Of a stretch of 64,000 nt of DNA, positions 16,855-25,818 are shown one piece after another. The position numbers and the translations under genes are program-made. The notes beneath the pieces were generated by a model, which ran no database searches, was not told the origin of the DNA, and was given only the letters and a program-made list of their open reading frames with translations. The stretch covers positions 310,001 through 374,000 of the forward strand of contig NZ_JACYFG010000038.1 of the NCBI RefSeq assembly GCF_014803405.1, given 5' to 3'. This DNA comes from Pelagicoccus enzymogenes (lineage in GTDB: Bacteria; Verrucomicrobiota; Verrucomicrobiia; Opitutales; Opitutaceae). Positions within the stretch are counted from its first letter, which is position 1; each line of letters begins with the position of its first letter.

Positions 16855-18201
16855 TTAGCGAAAGAGGTCCCCGGTCTTGAAGCGCCAGGTCGAGATCAGG
16901 TTGAGCGCTAGGGCGATGCCGGCGAGCACGCCGAGTTGGGGAATCAAGGCGAATAGTCCTGCCTCTTCCCAGAGGGCTCCCAGGTAGGACTCGACACCCC
17001 AGTAGACGAGGGTGAACTTGCCGATGACTTGCATGGGCTCGGGCATCATGCTGAGCGGGAACCAGGCACCGCCGAGGGCGCTCATGCTGATGATGAGCAG
17101 GGTGCCGAAGCCTTGGGCTTGTTGGGGCGTTTTGGATACGGAGGCAAGGAACATGCCGAAGGCGGTACAGGCCGCCGAGGCGAAAAGGCTGACGACGAAA
17201 AGGTTGAGGAAATTGGGGAAGACGTCGACTTTGAAAAGGAAGGAGGAGGCAACGAAGAGGGTGAGGGCCTGAACGACGCCGAGGATGGTATTGAAGATGA
17301 ACTTGGACCAGAGGATATGGGTGCGTTTGACGGGCATGGAGAGCAGGCGGAGGAAGATGCCGTCGTTGCGTTCCTCGAAGAGGGAGGCGGCGGATCCGGT
17401 GGTGGCAAAGAGGAGGAACATGATGGCGTAGCCGCCGATCATGCGGGTGAGGTAGGGATTTTTGACTTCTTTGCCGAAGACTTGGTCTTCCTCTATCTGG
17501 ATGAGATCTTGGAGGAGGCCCTCGGATGAGGCAGCCGAATCGGAATCGGAGGAGTCGGAGCTCAGAAGTTTGCTTAAGCCTTCGAAGCCCATGTTTTGCC
17601 GGATCTCTTCGTATTCAACATTCTCGTACGTTAGGCTAATCAGGGCGGCGAACCCGTCCATGAACTCGGTGTATTTTTCTTCGCCCATGAACTGGCGTTG
17701 ATAGCGGTCGAGCTGCCCGGACATGAGCTGGGGCAATTGGGTGAAGACAGCTTTTTGCACGAGCCCGTTTATGATTTGGGCTTCGATCTGGTTCTTTGGA
17801 TTGGATAGAAACTCGAGACGCAGGCCGATGCCATCTTCCTTGAGGTAGTCTTGGGGAATGATGAGGGCGAAGTTGTAGTCGTGGTCCACGATGCCTTGGC
17901 GGATGGAGTCGCGGTCGAGGGGTATGCGCGTTTGCTCGGGGCCGGCGGTATCGCGGATCAATTCGATGCTCTGCTCCGCTTCGAGACCTTCAATCAGGGC
18001 GTTGGCGGTGGGATCGCCCGACTCGTTGTAGATGGCCAGCTTGATGTTGGAGGAGAGGCCTCCGTTGTCGCCGGCGCCGGAAAAGATATTCCCCACGATG
18101 TAGATGACGAAGAAGGGGACCAGAAAGGTGAGCAAGATGGCGGTCTTGTCCTTGAAGAACAGAGTGAAGTCCTTGCGAACGAGAGTGAGGATGGCGTGCA
18201 T
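16855..18201 (-). CDS. ABC-2 type transporter permease
   Basis: 448 residues from the ATG at 18201 (MHAILTLVRKDFTLFFKDK). A TTG start at 18246 with AGGAG five bases upstream would add 15 residues, but it sits inside a REP-like palindrome and is less likely. TM1 (ILLTFLVPFFVIYIVGNIF) is followed by a large extracytoplasmic domain (about 50-240) and five more hydrophobic segments in the C-terminal half, the architecture of ABC-2 exporters of the YhbSR/drug-efflux type. It works with the ATPase encoded just upstream on the same strand. The substrate is unknown. Confidence 0.92.
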   Translation of the reverse strand: MHAILTLVRKDFTLFFKDKTAILLTFLVPFFVIYIVGNIFSGAGDNGGLSSNIKLAIYNESGDPTANALIEGLEAEQSIELIRDTAGPEQTRIPLDRDSIRQGIVDHDYNFALIIPQDYLKEDGIGLRLEFLSNPKNQIEAQIINGLVQKAVFTQLPQLMSGQLDRYQRQFMGEEKYTEFMDGFAALISLTYENVEYEEIRQNMGFEGLSKLLSSDSSDSDSAASSEGLLQDLIQIEEDQVFGKEVKNPYLTRMIGGYAIMFLLFATTGSAASLFEERNDGIFLRLLSMPVKRTHILWSKFIFNTILGVVQALTLFVASSFLFKVDVFPNFLNLFVVSLFASAACTAFGMFLASVSKTPQQAQGFGTLLIISMSALGGAWFPLSMMPEPMQVIGKFTLVYWGVESYLGALWEEAGLFALIPQLGVLAGIALALNLISTWRFKTGDLFR

Positions 18202-18234
18202 GGGAAAGAGGTTCTGGATTTGGGAAGGCTGTGG

Positions 18235-18260
18235 TTTCGCGACCAAGGTCGCTCCTACTT
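18235..18260. repeat. REP-like palindrome
   Basis: GCGACC-AA-GGTCGC at 18239-18252 is a perfect 6-bp-arm palindrome followed by TCCTACT. The pattern recalls REP elements ending in GTAGGAGCG that are widespread in Gram-negative genomes. It lies in the short gap between the ABC ATPase stop and the permease start. Two sequences ending in GCCGCCCTAC, at 25572 and 61882, may belong to the same broad family. Confidence 0.5.
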
Positions 18261-19182
18261 ACTCGCGGAGCTCGCGGCCGGTGAGGTGGAGGAAGAGGTT
18301 TTCCAGTGAGGGGCGAGCGATTTGGAAGTTGGCGGCATCGAGGCCTTGTTCCTCCGTCCAACGGAAGAATTGGGAGAGCTTGAAGCCTGCTTGGGTCTTG
18401 AGTTGCAGGAAACTGCCGTCCTGGACGACTTCGCCGAATTGTTGTAAGGCGGCTTGGTTGGCGAGGTCCAGAGAATGGGCTCGGGCTCGGATGATGTTGG
18501 TACGAGGAAGTTCCTGAAGCAGCGTATCGAGTGTTCCAGTACGCAGAATATTCCCGGCGTCGATGATGGCGATCTGGTCGCAGAGCCGTTCGGCTTCTTC
18601 CATGTAGTGCGTCGAATAGACGATGGTCATGCCTTCGGCTTTCAGCTGGAGCAGGGTTTCGAAGATGGCATTGCGGGATTGGGGATCGACGCCGACAGTG
18701 GGCTCGTCGCACAGCAAGATCTTTGGCTTGTGCATGAGGGCAGCAGCGATGTTGAGGCGCCGTTTCATGCCTCCTGAGAACTCCTTGACCGCGGAGTGTC
18801 GTCGCTCCGTGAGCTGGGCCACTTCAAGAGCGTATTGGATTTGATGCGAAAGCTCTTTGCCGGAAAGGCCGTAGAGCCTTCCGAAGAGCTTGAGGTTACT
18901 TTCTGCGGAGAGTTCCTTGTAGAGGGCAATGTGTTGGGGTGAGAGGCCTATTTTTTTCTTCTGGGCAATATTGTTGGGATCGATGGACTTGCCTTCGAGG
19001 GTGAGGGTGCCGGAGTCTTGTGTCAGAAATCCGGATACAATGCTCATGAAGGTGGACTTGCCGGCTCCGTTCGGGCCGAGGAGACCGTAGAAGCTGCCGG
19101 CTTCGATAGAAAGGCTGAGGTCTTGCAACGCTTGGGTAGAGGCAAAGCGCTTGGAAAGGGATTCGGCTTTAAGGAGGCTCAT
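18259..19182 (-). CDS. ABC transporter ATP-binding protein
   Basis: 307 residues from the ATG at 19182. The open frame continues upstream to 19434, but the extra 84 residues are Ser/Pro/Arg-rich and not family-like. Walker A is GPNGAGKST, the signature EFSGGMKRRLNIA, Walker B ILLCDEPTVGVDP and the switch His in YSTHYMEEAE. The C-terminal 90 residues are the extension common in ABC-2 drug/antibiotic-exporter ATPases. It pairs with the permease encoded next on the same strand, 57 bp away from the chosen start. Confidence 0.95.
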   Translation of the reverse strand: MSLLKAESLSKRFASTQALQDLSLSIEAGSFYGLLGPNGAGKSTFMSIVSGFLTQDSGTLTLEGKSIDPNNIAQKKKIGLSPQHIALYKELSAESNLKLFGRLYGLSGKELSHQIQYALEVAQLTERRHSAVKEFSGGMKRRLNIAAALMHKPKILLCDEPTVGVDPQSRNAIFETLLQLKAEGMTIVYSTHYMEEAERLCDQIAIIDAGNILRTGTLDTLLQELPRTNIIRARAHSLDLANQAALQQFGEVVQDGSFLQLKTQAGFKLSQFFRWTEEQGLDAANFQIARPSLENLFLHLTGRELRE

Positions 19183-19330
19183 GACGGTAGCTTTTAGGGG
19201 TACGTCTATGTACACAGGAACCCTAGCACAGGTTACGGTCGCTGCGCAGTGCCGTTTGGCCTGTCTTGGATAGGCCGATAGTAATGGGACCCTTGAGTCT
19301 CTGGCGAAATTCGCGGCGCTGTCTTGCAGT

Positions 19331-21115
19331 CTAGAAGCTCCAGACTTGCGGGATGACGAGCATGGCCAGCAGGAAGGCGAGGGCGTTGAGGGGAATGCCG
19401 ATTTTGAGAAAGTCGGCGAAGCGGTAGCCTCCAATGCCGTAGACGTAGGTGTTGGTCTGGTAGCCGATGGGGGTTGCGAAGCTGGCCGAGGCCGCGACTG
19501 CCACCGCTACGAGGAAGGGGCGCGGGTCTACGCCGAGGTTTTGGGCTGCTCCGATGGCGAGGGTGGCCATGAGGACTGCGGCCGCGTTGTTGGAGAGAAT
19601 TTCGGTAAGGATGGTGGTGATAAGGTAGATCCCGGCCAAGAGCGCGAGCGGGCGCCAGGCTTCGGCGACGAAGCTTTGGGTGGCGTGGACGAGGGTGGTG
19701 GCTACAAGGTCGGAGGTCCCGCTGGTTTCCAAGGCTTTGCCGACACCGAGCATGGCGAAGATGAGGAAAAGGATGGGCCACTGGATAGAGCGGTAGGCGT
19801 CTTGAGTGGCGAGGCAGCCGGTGATGAGCAGAAAGGCCGCGGCGACGATGGCGGCTCCGGCTATGGGAAGCAATCCGGCAGCGGAGACGACGATCATGGC
19901 TGCGATGGCGAGCAGGGTGAGAAGGCGGTTGCGGCTGGAGGCGGGCGACTCGATTGGCGTCTCGTCGATCACTACGAAATCGGGTTCGCCGCGCAGCTTG
20001 GCGATGGCCTCGTTGCTGCCGAGCAGCAATAGGATGTCGCCGCCTTTGAGTTGGGTTTGGGCGACGTTTTCGTTGAGGTTGCGGCCATTGCGGTGGATGG
20101 CTACGGGGGTTAGTCGATAGCGTTGGAAAAAGTTGAGACCATCGGGAGTATTGCCCGCAAGATGGGTCTCGGAGCGCAGGGCGACTTCCACGAAGCCGCC
20201 CGCCGCGGAAGTGATTTGCTCCATGCCGCATTGCTCCATGAGGGAGGAAAGTGGGTCGCCTTGGGCGAGGGTGCGAGGGCTGGCTGCGATGAGGATGCGG
20301 TCGCCGGTTTGAAGGGGAACGTTATTGGGATCGGAGTCCAGAGCGATGCCGTGTCGGATGACTTCGAGGACGCGCAGGCCGCTGCGTTGGAAATTGGGTA
20401 GAGAGGCGAGGCACTTGTCTTCGATGGGGGAGCCTTCGCTGAGGAAGGCTTCGATGATGTATTCACGCCGTTGCTCTTCGCTCAGGATCGAGCTGATGGT
20501 TTCGCGATGCGGCAGCATGCGGTAGCCGACCAACAGGAGGTAGAGCGTTCCCGCGACGAGGAGTGGGATGCCGACCCATGCCAGCTCGAAGAGGCTGAAG
20601 GCGGGCAGGGAGTGGCTCTCGGCGACGGAGCTGATGACGATGTTGGTACTGGTGCCGACCAAGGTGCAGGTGCCGCCGAAAATGGAGGCGAAGGAGAGGG
20701 GGATGAGCAGCTTGGAGGCAGGGATGTCGAGCTGTTTGGCCAGCGAAAGCACCACGGGCAGGAAGACGACGACGACGGGAGTGTTGTTGATGAAGGCCGA
20801 GATGGCCGCGACGACGAGGATGAGTAGGGGGAGCACCAGGGTGACCTGGGCGTTGGGGAAGGATTGCAGCTTGCGGGCGATGGACTGTATGGCGCCGCTT
20901 TTCTCAAGGGCGGCGCTGATGATGAACATGGCCCCGATAGTGATAGGGGCGGCGTTGGAGAAAGCGTCGAGGGCGTCCTGGGTGTCCAGTATTCCGGTGA
21001 CGAGCAAGAAGGAGAGACCGAGGAGGGCCGTCAATTCTGCCGGGATGCGCTCGTAGGCGAAGCTGGCGAGCATGGCTAGCAGGGTCAGCAGGACGAGGAC
21101 GATTTCCCAGTTCAT
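19331..21115 (-). CDS. SLC13/CitT-type permease with two TrkA-C domains
   Basis: 594 residues, about 12 predicted membrane helices in two halves. Each half has an SLC13/ArsB-like reentrant pattern: INNTPVVVVFLPVV and SNNAAAVLMATLAIG. Between the halves, at about 205-390, two soluble TrkA-C modules are visible (each ending in GDRILIAAS or GDILLLLGS). This matches putative sulfate or divalent-anion permeases of the SAC1-like group. It starts 4 bp inside the Rrf2 regulator gene. Rrf2 regulators often control sulfur or iron-sulfur metabolism, which fits a sulfate or related anion substrate, but this is inferred. Confidence 0.92.
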   Translation of the reverse strand: MNWEIVLVLLTLLAMLASFAYERIPAELTALLGLSFLLVTGILDTQDALDAFSNAAPITIGAMFIISAALEKSGAIQSIARKLQSFPNAQVTLVLPLLILVVAAISAFINNTPVVVVFLPVVLSLAKQLDIPASKLLIPLSFASIFGGTCTLVGTSTNIVISSVAESHSLPAFSLFELAWVGIPLLVAGTLYLLLVGYRMLPHRETISSILSEEQRREYIIEAFLSEGSPIEDKCLASLPNFQRSGLRVLEVIRHGIALDSDPNNVPLQTGDRILIAASPRTLAQGDPLSSLMEQCGMEQITSAAGGFVEVALRSETHLAGNTPDGLNFFQRYRLTPVAIHRNGRNLNENVAQTQLKGGDILLLLGSNEAIAKLRGEPDFVVIDETPIESPASSRNRLLTLLAIAAMIVVSAAGLLPIAGAAIVAAAFLLITGCLATQDAYRSIQWPILFLIFAMLGVGKALETSGTSDLVATTLVHATQSFVAEAWRPLALLAGIYLITTILTEILSNNAAAVLMATLAIGAAQNLGVDPRPFLVAVAVAASASFATPIGYQTNTYVYGIGGYRFADFLKIGIPLNALAFLLAMLVIPQVWSF

Positions 21116-21702
21116 TTGGTCGGGGGGTGAGATTTGGTGGTTGGGGTGGAAAGCTCGCCGGCGAGTTCGGCGAGAAAGCCGTCCCTAGGGTCGGAGGGAT
21201 TGGCGGGGGCGGGTCTTTGCCCCGCGTTTTGGCTCATGCGCAGGAAATAGTTGTCGGCTCCAGTGCGGCGGATCTTGCGCAGGGTGACTTCGACGACGTC
21301 CTTGAGGCTGTAGCGGTCGAGGATGTTGGAAACCGCGTTGCGCACGTCGATCATGATCATGCGCAGGCCGCAATGCTCCTCGTCGGGGCAGGAGCAGCGC
21401 TCGTAGGCGGATTGGCTGGCGCAGCTTATGGGGGCGAGCGGTCCGTCGAGGGCGCGTACCAGTTCCCCTACCTTAATCGTAGAGATGTCGCGGGCGATGT
21501 AGTAGCCGCCAGCTTTGCCGCGCTGGGTTTTGACGAAGCCGTCCTTGCGGAGCTGCAGGAAGATTTGTTCGAGGAATTTGGTGGGCAGGTTTTCTGCCTC
21601 CGCGAGGGTGGAGAGCGGGACGCGATCGTGGTCGAGCGAGTGGGCGATTCCGAGGTCGATCATGGCGCGAAGGCCGTATTCGGCTTTTTTGGGGAGCTTC
21701 AT
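21112..21702 (-). CDS. Rrf2-family transcriptional regulator
   Basis: 196 residues. The N-terminal winged helix has the family patterns KAEYGLRAMIDL, LPTKFLEQIFLQLRKDGFV and RGKAGGYYIARD. The middle segment carries four Cys (SCASQSAYERCSCPDEEHCG), more than CymR and spaced differently from IscR, so an iron-sulfur cluster is possible but unproven. The C-terminal 40 residues are extra. The stop overlaps the permease start by 4 bp, giving a two-gene operon, and an inverted repeat lies 65 bp upstream of the start. Confidence 0.93.
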   Translation of the reverse strand: MKLPKKAEYGLRAMIDLGIAHSLDHDRVPLSTLAEAENLPTKFLEQIFLQLRKDGFVKTQRGKAGGYYIARDISTIKVGELVRALDGPLAPISCASQSAYERCSCPDEEHCGLRMIMIDVRNAVSNILDRYSLKDVVEVTLRKIRRTGADNYFLRMSQNAGQRPAPANPSDPRDGFLAELAGELSTPTTKSHPPTK

Positions 21703-21766
21703 GGAGCAGGGGCTGCGGGTTGGGGGAATAGAAGCACGGCCTGTTTTGCCGCACTTTTTGGAAGTA

Positions 21767-21787
21767 ACTAATTGCTACAAAATTAGT
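21767..21787. promoter_or_regulatory. Candidate Rrf2 operator
   Basis: ACTAATT and AATTAGT form a perfect 7-bp inverted repeat separated by 7 bases, 65 bp upstream of the Rrf2 gene start. AT-rich dyads of this size are usual for Rrf2 proteins such as CymR, and autoregulation is common in the family. TATACT on the minus strand overlaps the left edge and could be a -10 element, but no matching -35 was found. Confidence 0.45.
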
Positions 21788-21845
21788 ATAGAATCAAGCC
21801 GAGACGAATCCCGGAGATTCGTTTCGGGCCTTGCGGCGAGGGCCC

Positions 21846-24728
21846 TTAGTTCGAGAGGTGGCGGTGGATGGTATTGCCGAGGAGTTCGGCGGAGACGGGC
21901 TTGGTCAGGAAGTCGTCGAAACCGTGGGAGAGGCAGGTTTCCCGCATGAGGTTTGAGGCGTGGGCGGTAACGGCGATGCTTTTGGTTTGCTGCTCGAAGT
22001 CGGGGATTTGCTTGAGTCGATTGAGGATTTCGAGGCCGTCCATGTCTTTGAGGGAGATGTCGATGAGGGCAGCTTGGTAGCGTTTCTGCCGCGCTTTTTC
22101 GATGGCTTGGGGACCGTCGCTGGCGAAGTCGACTTGGTAGCCGAGCTGGTCGAGCACGTAGCTGATGTAGCGAGCGTTTTCGGGATTGTCCTCTACGAGA
22201 AGGATTTGGGTATGGGGCCGGGCCCGGGGCGTTGCGGCGGGAGGACTTTTGGCGGAGGGGTCGCTGGGGGTGGAGGGGAGGCTTTTTTTGAGGGTGACGG
22301 GGAAGGTCGCGATGAAGCGGCTACCTTGCGGGGAATTGGGTTCGTAGGAGATCTTTCCGTCGGCTTGGGTTGCCAATTTCTTGCAAATGGCGAGTCCGAG
22401 ACCGAGTCCTTCGTGCTCGCGGGTGAAGGAGCTGTCGGCTTGGGTGAAGGGGGAGAAGAGGGCGTTGCGGAAGGTTTCGGGAACGCCGGGGCCCTGGTCT
22501 TCCACGATGACGTGGAGGGTACAGCTGGTGAGCGTTTGGGAGAGTCCGGTGGTGATCTTGACGGGGGCGCCGCCTGAGTACTTGAGGGCGTTTTCGAGGA
22601 GGTTGAGGAGGATTTGGGCGATGTTGAGCTTGGGGCCGCTCAGGGTGGCGCTGGGGAAGAGGGCTTGCAGGGAGTCGTTGCCGTTTTGGAAGGTGACCTG
22701 GCCCTGCTGGGCGTTGAGCTGGGCGTAGTCGCGGACTTCCTGCAGGAGGGTTTCGTGGGTGAAGCTTTGAGGGTGGGCGGGGGACTCGTCCTGGCTGAGT
22801 TGGGTGAACTGGAGGATGCGGTCCACGACGTTGAGCATGTGGTTGGCTCCAGTGAGGATGCCGCTGGCGAACTCGGCGGCGTCGGCGTTGTCGCCCGAGT
22901 TGGCCTCCAGGAGTTGGGCGTAGCCGATGATGGGATTGAGGGGGGTGCGCAGTTCGTGGCTCATGACGGAGAGGAATTCGTCCTTGGCCCGGCTGGAGGC
23001 TTCGGCCGCTTCCTTGGCCTTGAGGAGTTGTTGCTCGAATTCGACGCGTTTGCTGACGTCGTTGATCATGATGAGGGCATGGGGCCGTTCTTCGATTTCT
23101 ACGGTGCCGGCGTAGACTTGGGCGTCGAAGGCGCTGTTGTCGTCTCGTTGCTGGGGGCTCTCGAACTGCAGGGAGTTGGTTTCGGCGAGGCGTTCGATGC
23201 TTTTCGCGATGGTGTGGCGGGAGCCGGTGTTAGGGGCGTCGAAGCGGGCGAGTTCGCTTTGGCGCAAGTCTTCCACGCTGACTTTGTAGAGGTCGGCGGC
23301 GGCTTGGTTCCCGTCGACGATCTTGCCGTTTTGGGGATCGGCGAGCAGGATGGGCGAGACGGAGTTGTAGAAGAGGCTGGAGAAGCGGGCTTCCGAGCGG
23401 GAGAGGTCTTTAAGGGCGTCCTTGTGGGCTTGGATGATGTCGACGAGGCGACGTCGCATAGCGTTCAGGTTGTCGGCCAGTTGCTGGAGTTCGATGCTGG
23501 GGAGGATTTTCTGGGGGGGCATGCGGTAGGGCGTGCCGAGCTTCTTTTCGTCGAGTTCGGAGAGGTAGGTGGAAAGGCCGATCAGGTTGTGCACGAGTCG
23601 CTTCTGGAAGACGAGCAGGACGAGGAAGCAGAGGAAGGCGAGGATGGCTAGGATGTTGAAGAGGAGGAGGTAGGCGCGGGCCCGCTCGCGGATGTTGTCG
23701 CTGGTGGAGAGGGCTTCCGAGCGGGCGCTCTCGAAGGCGTCGAACTCTTCCACGGCGATGGATTTGAGGCGGGCGTGGGCTTGGGAGAGCCAGTCTTGGC
23801 TTTGGGTGAAGAGGAGGTTGGCGTCGCCGATGCGGCGCTCGCGTTGGCGGAGCTTGTCGAGGATTTGGTCGGAAATGGCGACGGCGGAAGCGGAGTGCTT
23901 GGCCCATTTGTCGTAGAGGTCGTTGACGACGGCGAAGCCGATGCTCTCGGAGCTGTCGAGCAGCTCTTGTGCTTCGTCGAGGCGGCGGGTGATTTGCTGC
24001 ATGTTTTCTTCGTACTCGGCGCGGGTGCGGCGGTAGCGCTGGGCGTCGGGCTCGACGTGCAGCACGATGCGTTGCTCGGAGATGCGAGCTTGGTAGGAGT
24101 CGCGGTCAGCGTTGAGGATGAGGCTGATGGCCCTGCCGATGTCTGCTAGGTCGGATCCTGGCTTGATGTTTTCGAGTTGCTGGTCGGCGCGTTCTCCGAG
24201 GGTGTCGATGGAGGCCCGGAAGGGGATGAAGGCTTGCTCGGCGAGCTCGTGGGAATGGGCGCGGGAGGCGATTTGCTGGGATAGCTCCTCGGTGAGTTGG
24301 ATGATGCGGCGTTCCTCCTCGATCCAGTTGTCGATGGTTTGCTGGTGGTTGTCCCAGTCTTTTCTGAGGGAAACGGGCAGCGTCTTGGTCACGACGCCCA
24401 GGGTGGACTCCATATTTTGCAGGCTGTCGCGGGCGTCGTTGATGAGTCGTTGGATTTCGTCCTGGGAGCGGGTGAGGTAGGTAGACTTTATTTGGGCGAT
24501 GCGGGCCTGGTTGGCGTCGCGGATGGTGTTGAGCAAACCGGTGAGGCCTTCGTAGGTTTCCTGGAGCCGGGGGGCGTTTTCGAAAACGAGCGGGTTGAAC
24601 TGGTGGTCCACGATTTGCTCGGTGTCGGCGACTGCCTCGCTGAGTCGTTGGCGTCCGAGGATGAGGAGGATGCTGAGGCTGCCGAAGGCGAGCAGGAGGA
24701 TGGTGAAGAATTGGGTTCGGAGCTTCAT
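21846..24728 (-). CDS. Hybrid sensor histidine kinase (4-helix sensor, PAS, HK, REC)
   Basis: 960 residues. TM1 at about 7-25 and TM2 at about 350-373 enclose a 320-residue helical extracytoplasmic domain. A HAMP-like linker follows, then a PAS domain at about 450-560, HisKA with the phospho-His in VMSHELRTPLNP (about residue 590), a HATPase with DQGPGVP and GLGLGLAICKK, and a C-terminal receiver with Asp in ALIDISLKDMDG. No HPt domain is present, so a separate phosphotransfer protein or intramolecular control is expected. It stands alone on the minus strand and the signal is unknown. Confidence 0.94.
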   Translation of the reverse strand: MKLRTQFFTILLLAFGSLSILLILGRQRLSEAVADTEQIVDHQFNPLVFENAPRLQETYEGLTGLLNTIRDANQARIAQIKSTYLTRSQDEIQRLINDARDSLQNMESTLGVVTKTLPVSLRKDWDNHQQTIDNWIEEERRIIQLTEELSQQIASRAHSHELAEQAFIPFRASIDTLGERADQQLENIKPGSDLADIGRAISLILNADRDSYQARISEQRIVLHVEPDAQRYRRTRAEYEENMQQITRRLDEAQELLDSSESIGFAVVNDLYDKWAKHSASAVAISDQILDKLRQRERRIGDANLLFTQSQDWLSQAHARLKSIAVEEFDAFESARSEALSTSDNIRERARAYLLLFNILAILAFLCFLVLLVFQKRLVHNLIGLSTYLSELDEKKLGTPYRMPPQKILPSIELQQLADNLNAMRRRLVDIIQAHKDALKDLSRSEARFSSLFYNSVSPILLADPQNGKIVDGNQAAADLYKVSVEDLRQSELARFDAPNTGSRHTIAKSIERLAETNSLQFESPQQRDDNSAFDAQVYAGTVEIEERPHALIMINDVSKRVEFEQQLLKAKEAAEASSRAKDEFLSVMSHELRTPLNPIIGYAQLLEANSGDNADAAEFASGILTGANHMLNVVDRILQFTQLSQDESPAHPQSFTHETLLQEVRDYAQLNAQQGQVTFQNGNDSLQALFPSATLSGPKLNIAQILLNLLENALKYSGGAPVKITTGLSQTLTSCTLHVIVEDQGPGVPETFRNALFSPFTQADSSFTREHEGLGLGLAICKKLATQADGKISYEPNSPQGSRFIATFPVTLKKSLPSTPSDPSAKSPPAATPRARPHTQILLVEDNPENARYISYVLDQLGYQVDFASDGPQAIEKARQKRYQAALIDISLKDMDGLEILNRLKQIPDFEQQTKSIAVTAHASNLMRETCLSHGFDDFLTKPVSAELLGNTIHRHLSN

Positions 24729-24844
24729 CGCTGGGGCAAAGGCGGCTGGGAGGAATCAAGCTGTAAGGGCTGCCCCCTAATTGCAAGCTGTGGGATGCAA
24801 TCGAATCGGGGGAGCTCGGCAAGCGGAAGGGGGTGGATTTTGGA

Positions 24845-24877
24845 TACAAAAAAACGCGAGCCAGTTAGCTCGCGTTT
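24845..24877 (-). terminator. Rho-independent terminator
   Basis: Stem AAACGCGAGC (24852-24861) pairs with GCTCGCGTTT (24868-24877) around a 6-base loop. Read on the minus strand the hairpin is followed by a run of seven T (24848-24854). It lies 28 bp after the stop of the TPR membrane protein gene and ends that transcript. A TTTGGATAC word overlaps its tail. Confidence 0.9.
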
Positions 24878-24904
24878 CGAGGGAAAGGGGTGCGTCGCCT
24901 CCGT

Positions 24905-25552
24905 TTAGGCGTCGGGAAGTTTTTGTTCGATGCTGCGGGCGCGGGACTTCCAGAAGAAGGCCTCGTCACTGATCGCCTCGATGAGGGAGCGGGCGGTGGC
25001 GGCGTCGCCTTCTTCGCTAGCGAGGTAGGCCAGTCGGTACTGGGCTTCGGCTTGGGCGAGGGCGCTGGGGTCGTTGGCGATGCCTTGCAGCAGGCTTTTC
25101 GCTTCGCTTGCCTTGCCTTGGTCCATCAAGGTGACGGCCAAAGCGATCGTGGCAGCTTGGTCGATGGGCGCGGCGGCGCTTTTGGAGGCCTCGCGGTAGT
25201 AGCCTTCGGCCTTGGCGAGCTCGCCGGCGCGGTAAGCTTCGTCGCCGAGTTCCTTGAAGGCGAAACCGCTGAGCGGCTTTCCGGATTCCTCTGCGGCCCA
25301 GGCGGCTTTCGCTTCCGAAGTGTTGGCGGCCAGGTATCCTTCCTTGAGGCTTTCCTCCGCTTTGCTCTGCATGAATTTGATGCCTTGGTAGCCGAGGAAG
25401 GCGGCGAAGATGAAGGCGATGGATCCGATGAGGATGCCTTTGTTCTTTTCCCAGAACATGATGGCCTGATCCTCGAGGTCTTGGATTTCTACTTGGTTGG
25501 GACCGACGATGTTGCGTTCGTCGCTTTTGGGAGAGGTGCTTTTATTTGCCAT
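24905..25552 (-). CDS. YfgM-like TPR membrane protein
   Basis: 215 residues. A cytoplasmic N-terminal 40 residues, one membrane helix at about 41-62 (ILIGSIAFIFAAFLGY) and a periplasmic region with TPR-like repeats rich in Ala (KELGDEAYRAGELAKAEGYYREA and the like). This matches the TPR_21/YfgM-type architecture; YfgM associates with the Sec translocon and periplasmic chaperones in E. coli. The gene stands alone and ends in a strong terminator. The specific role here is inferred. Confidence 0.85.
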   Translation of the reverse strand: MANKSTSPKSDERNIVGPNQVEIQDLEDQAIMFWEKNKGILIGSIAFIFAAFLGYQGIKFMQSKAEESLKEGYLAANTSEAKAAWAAEESGKPLSGFAFKELGDEAYRAGELAKAEGYYREASKSAAAPIDQAATIALAVTLMDQGKASEAKSLLQGIANDPSALAQAEAQYRLAYLASEEGDAATARSLIEAISDEAFFWKSRARSIEQKLPDA

Positions 25553-25571
25553 GTCTGGAAGGAATGATGGT

Positions 25572-25587
25572 GGGCTGCCGCCCTACA
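25572..25587. repeat. REP-like half element
   Basis: GGGCTGCCGCCCTACA, a short GC-rich inverted sequence, lies 20 bp upstream of the TPR protein gene. The end GCCGCCCTAC is identical to that of the element inside hsdM at 61900-61909, suggesting a dispersed repeat. Confidence 0.35.
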
Positions 25588-25818
25588 GGTGTAATTTTGG
25601 GAAAAGGTCCGTCAGTGAAAGCGTTTCGCGGCCGATTTCGAGATCAATTTTTGCGCGGGCATTGGGCGGCGGCGGACGAGGCTTGCGAGGGGGGCTTTCA
25701 AAACGGGGCTTTAGCAGGCTTTTAACCGCAGCCACCCTTGACGAAAGGACCGTTCCAGAGGAGTTTTGACGCCTCTATCCCCCTTGATCGCGTACCGTAT
25801 AAATTTCGCTAGTTTGAA

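Noticed and set aside
18202-18246. TTG start with AGGAG for the ABC permease
   Set aside because: The apparent ribosome-binding site is part of a REP-like palindrome, and the added residues are not family-like; ATG at 18201 is preferred.
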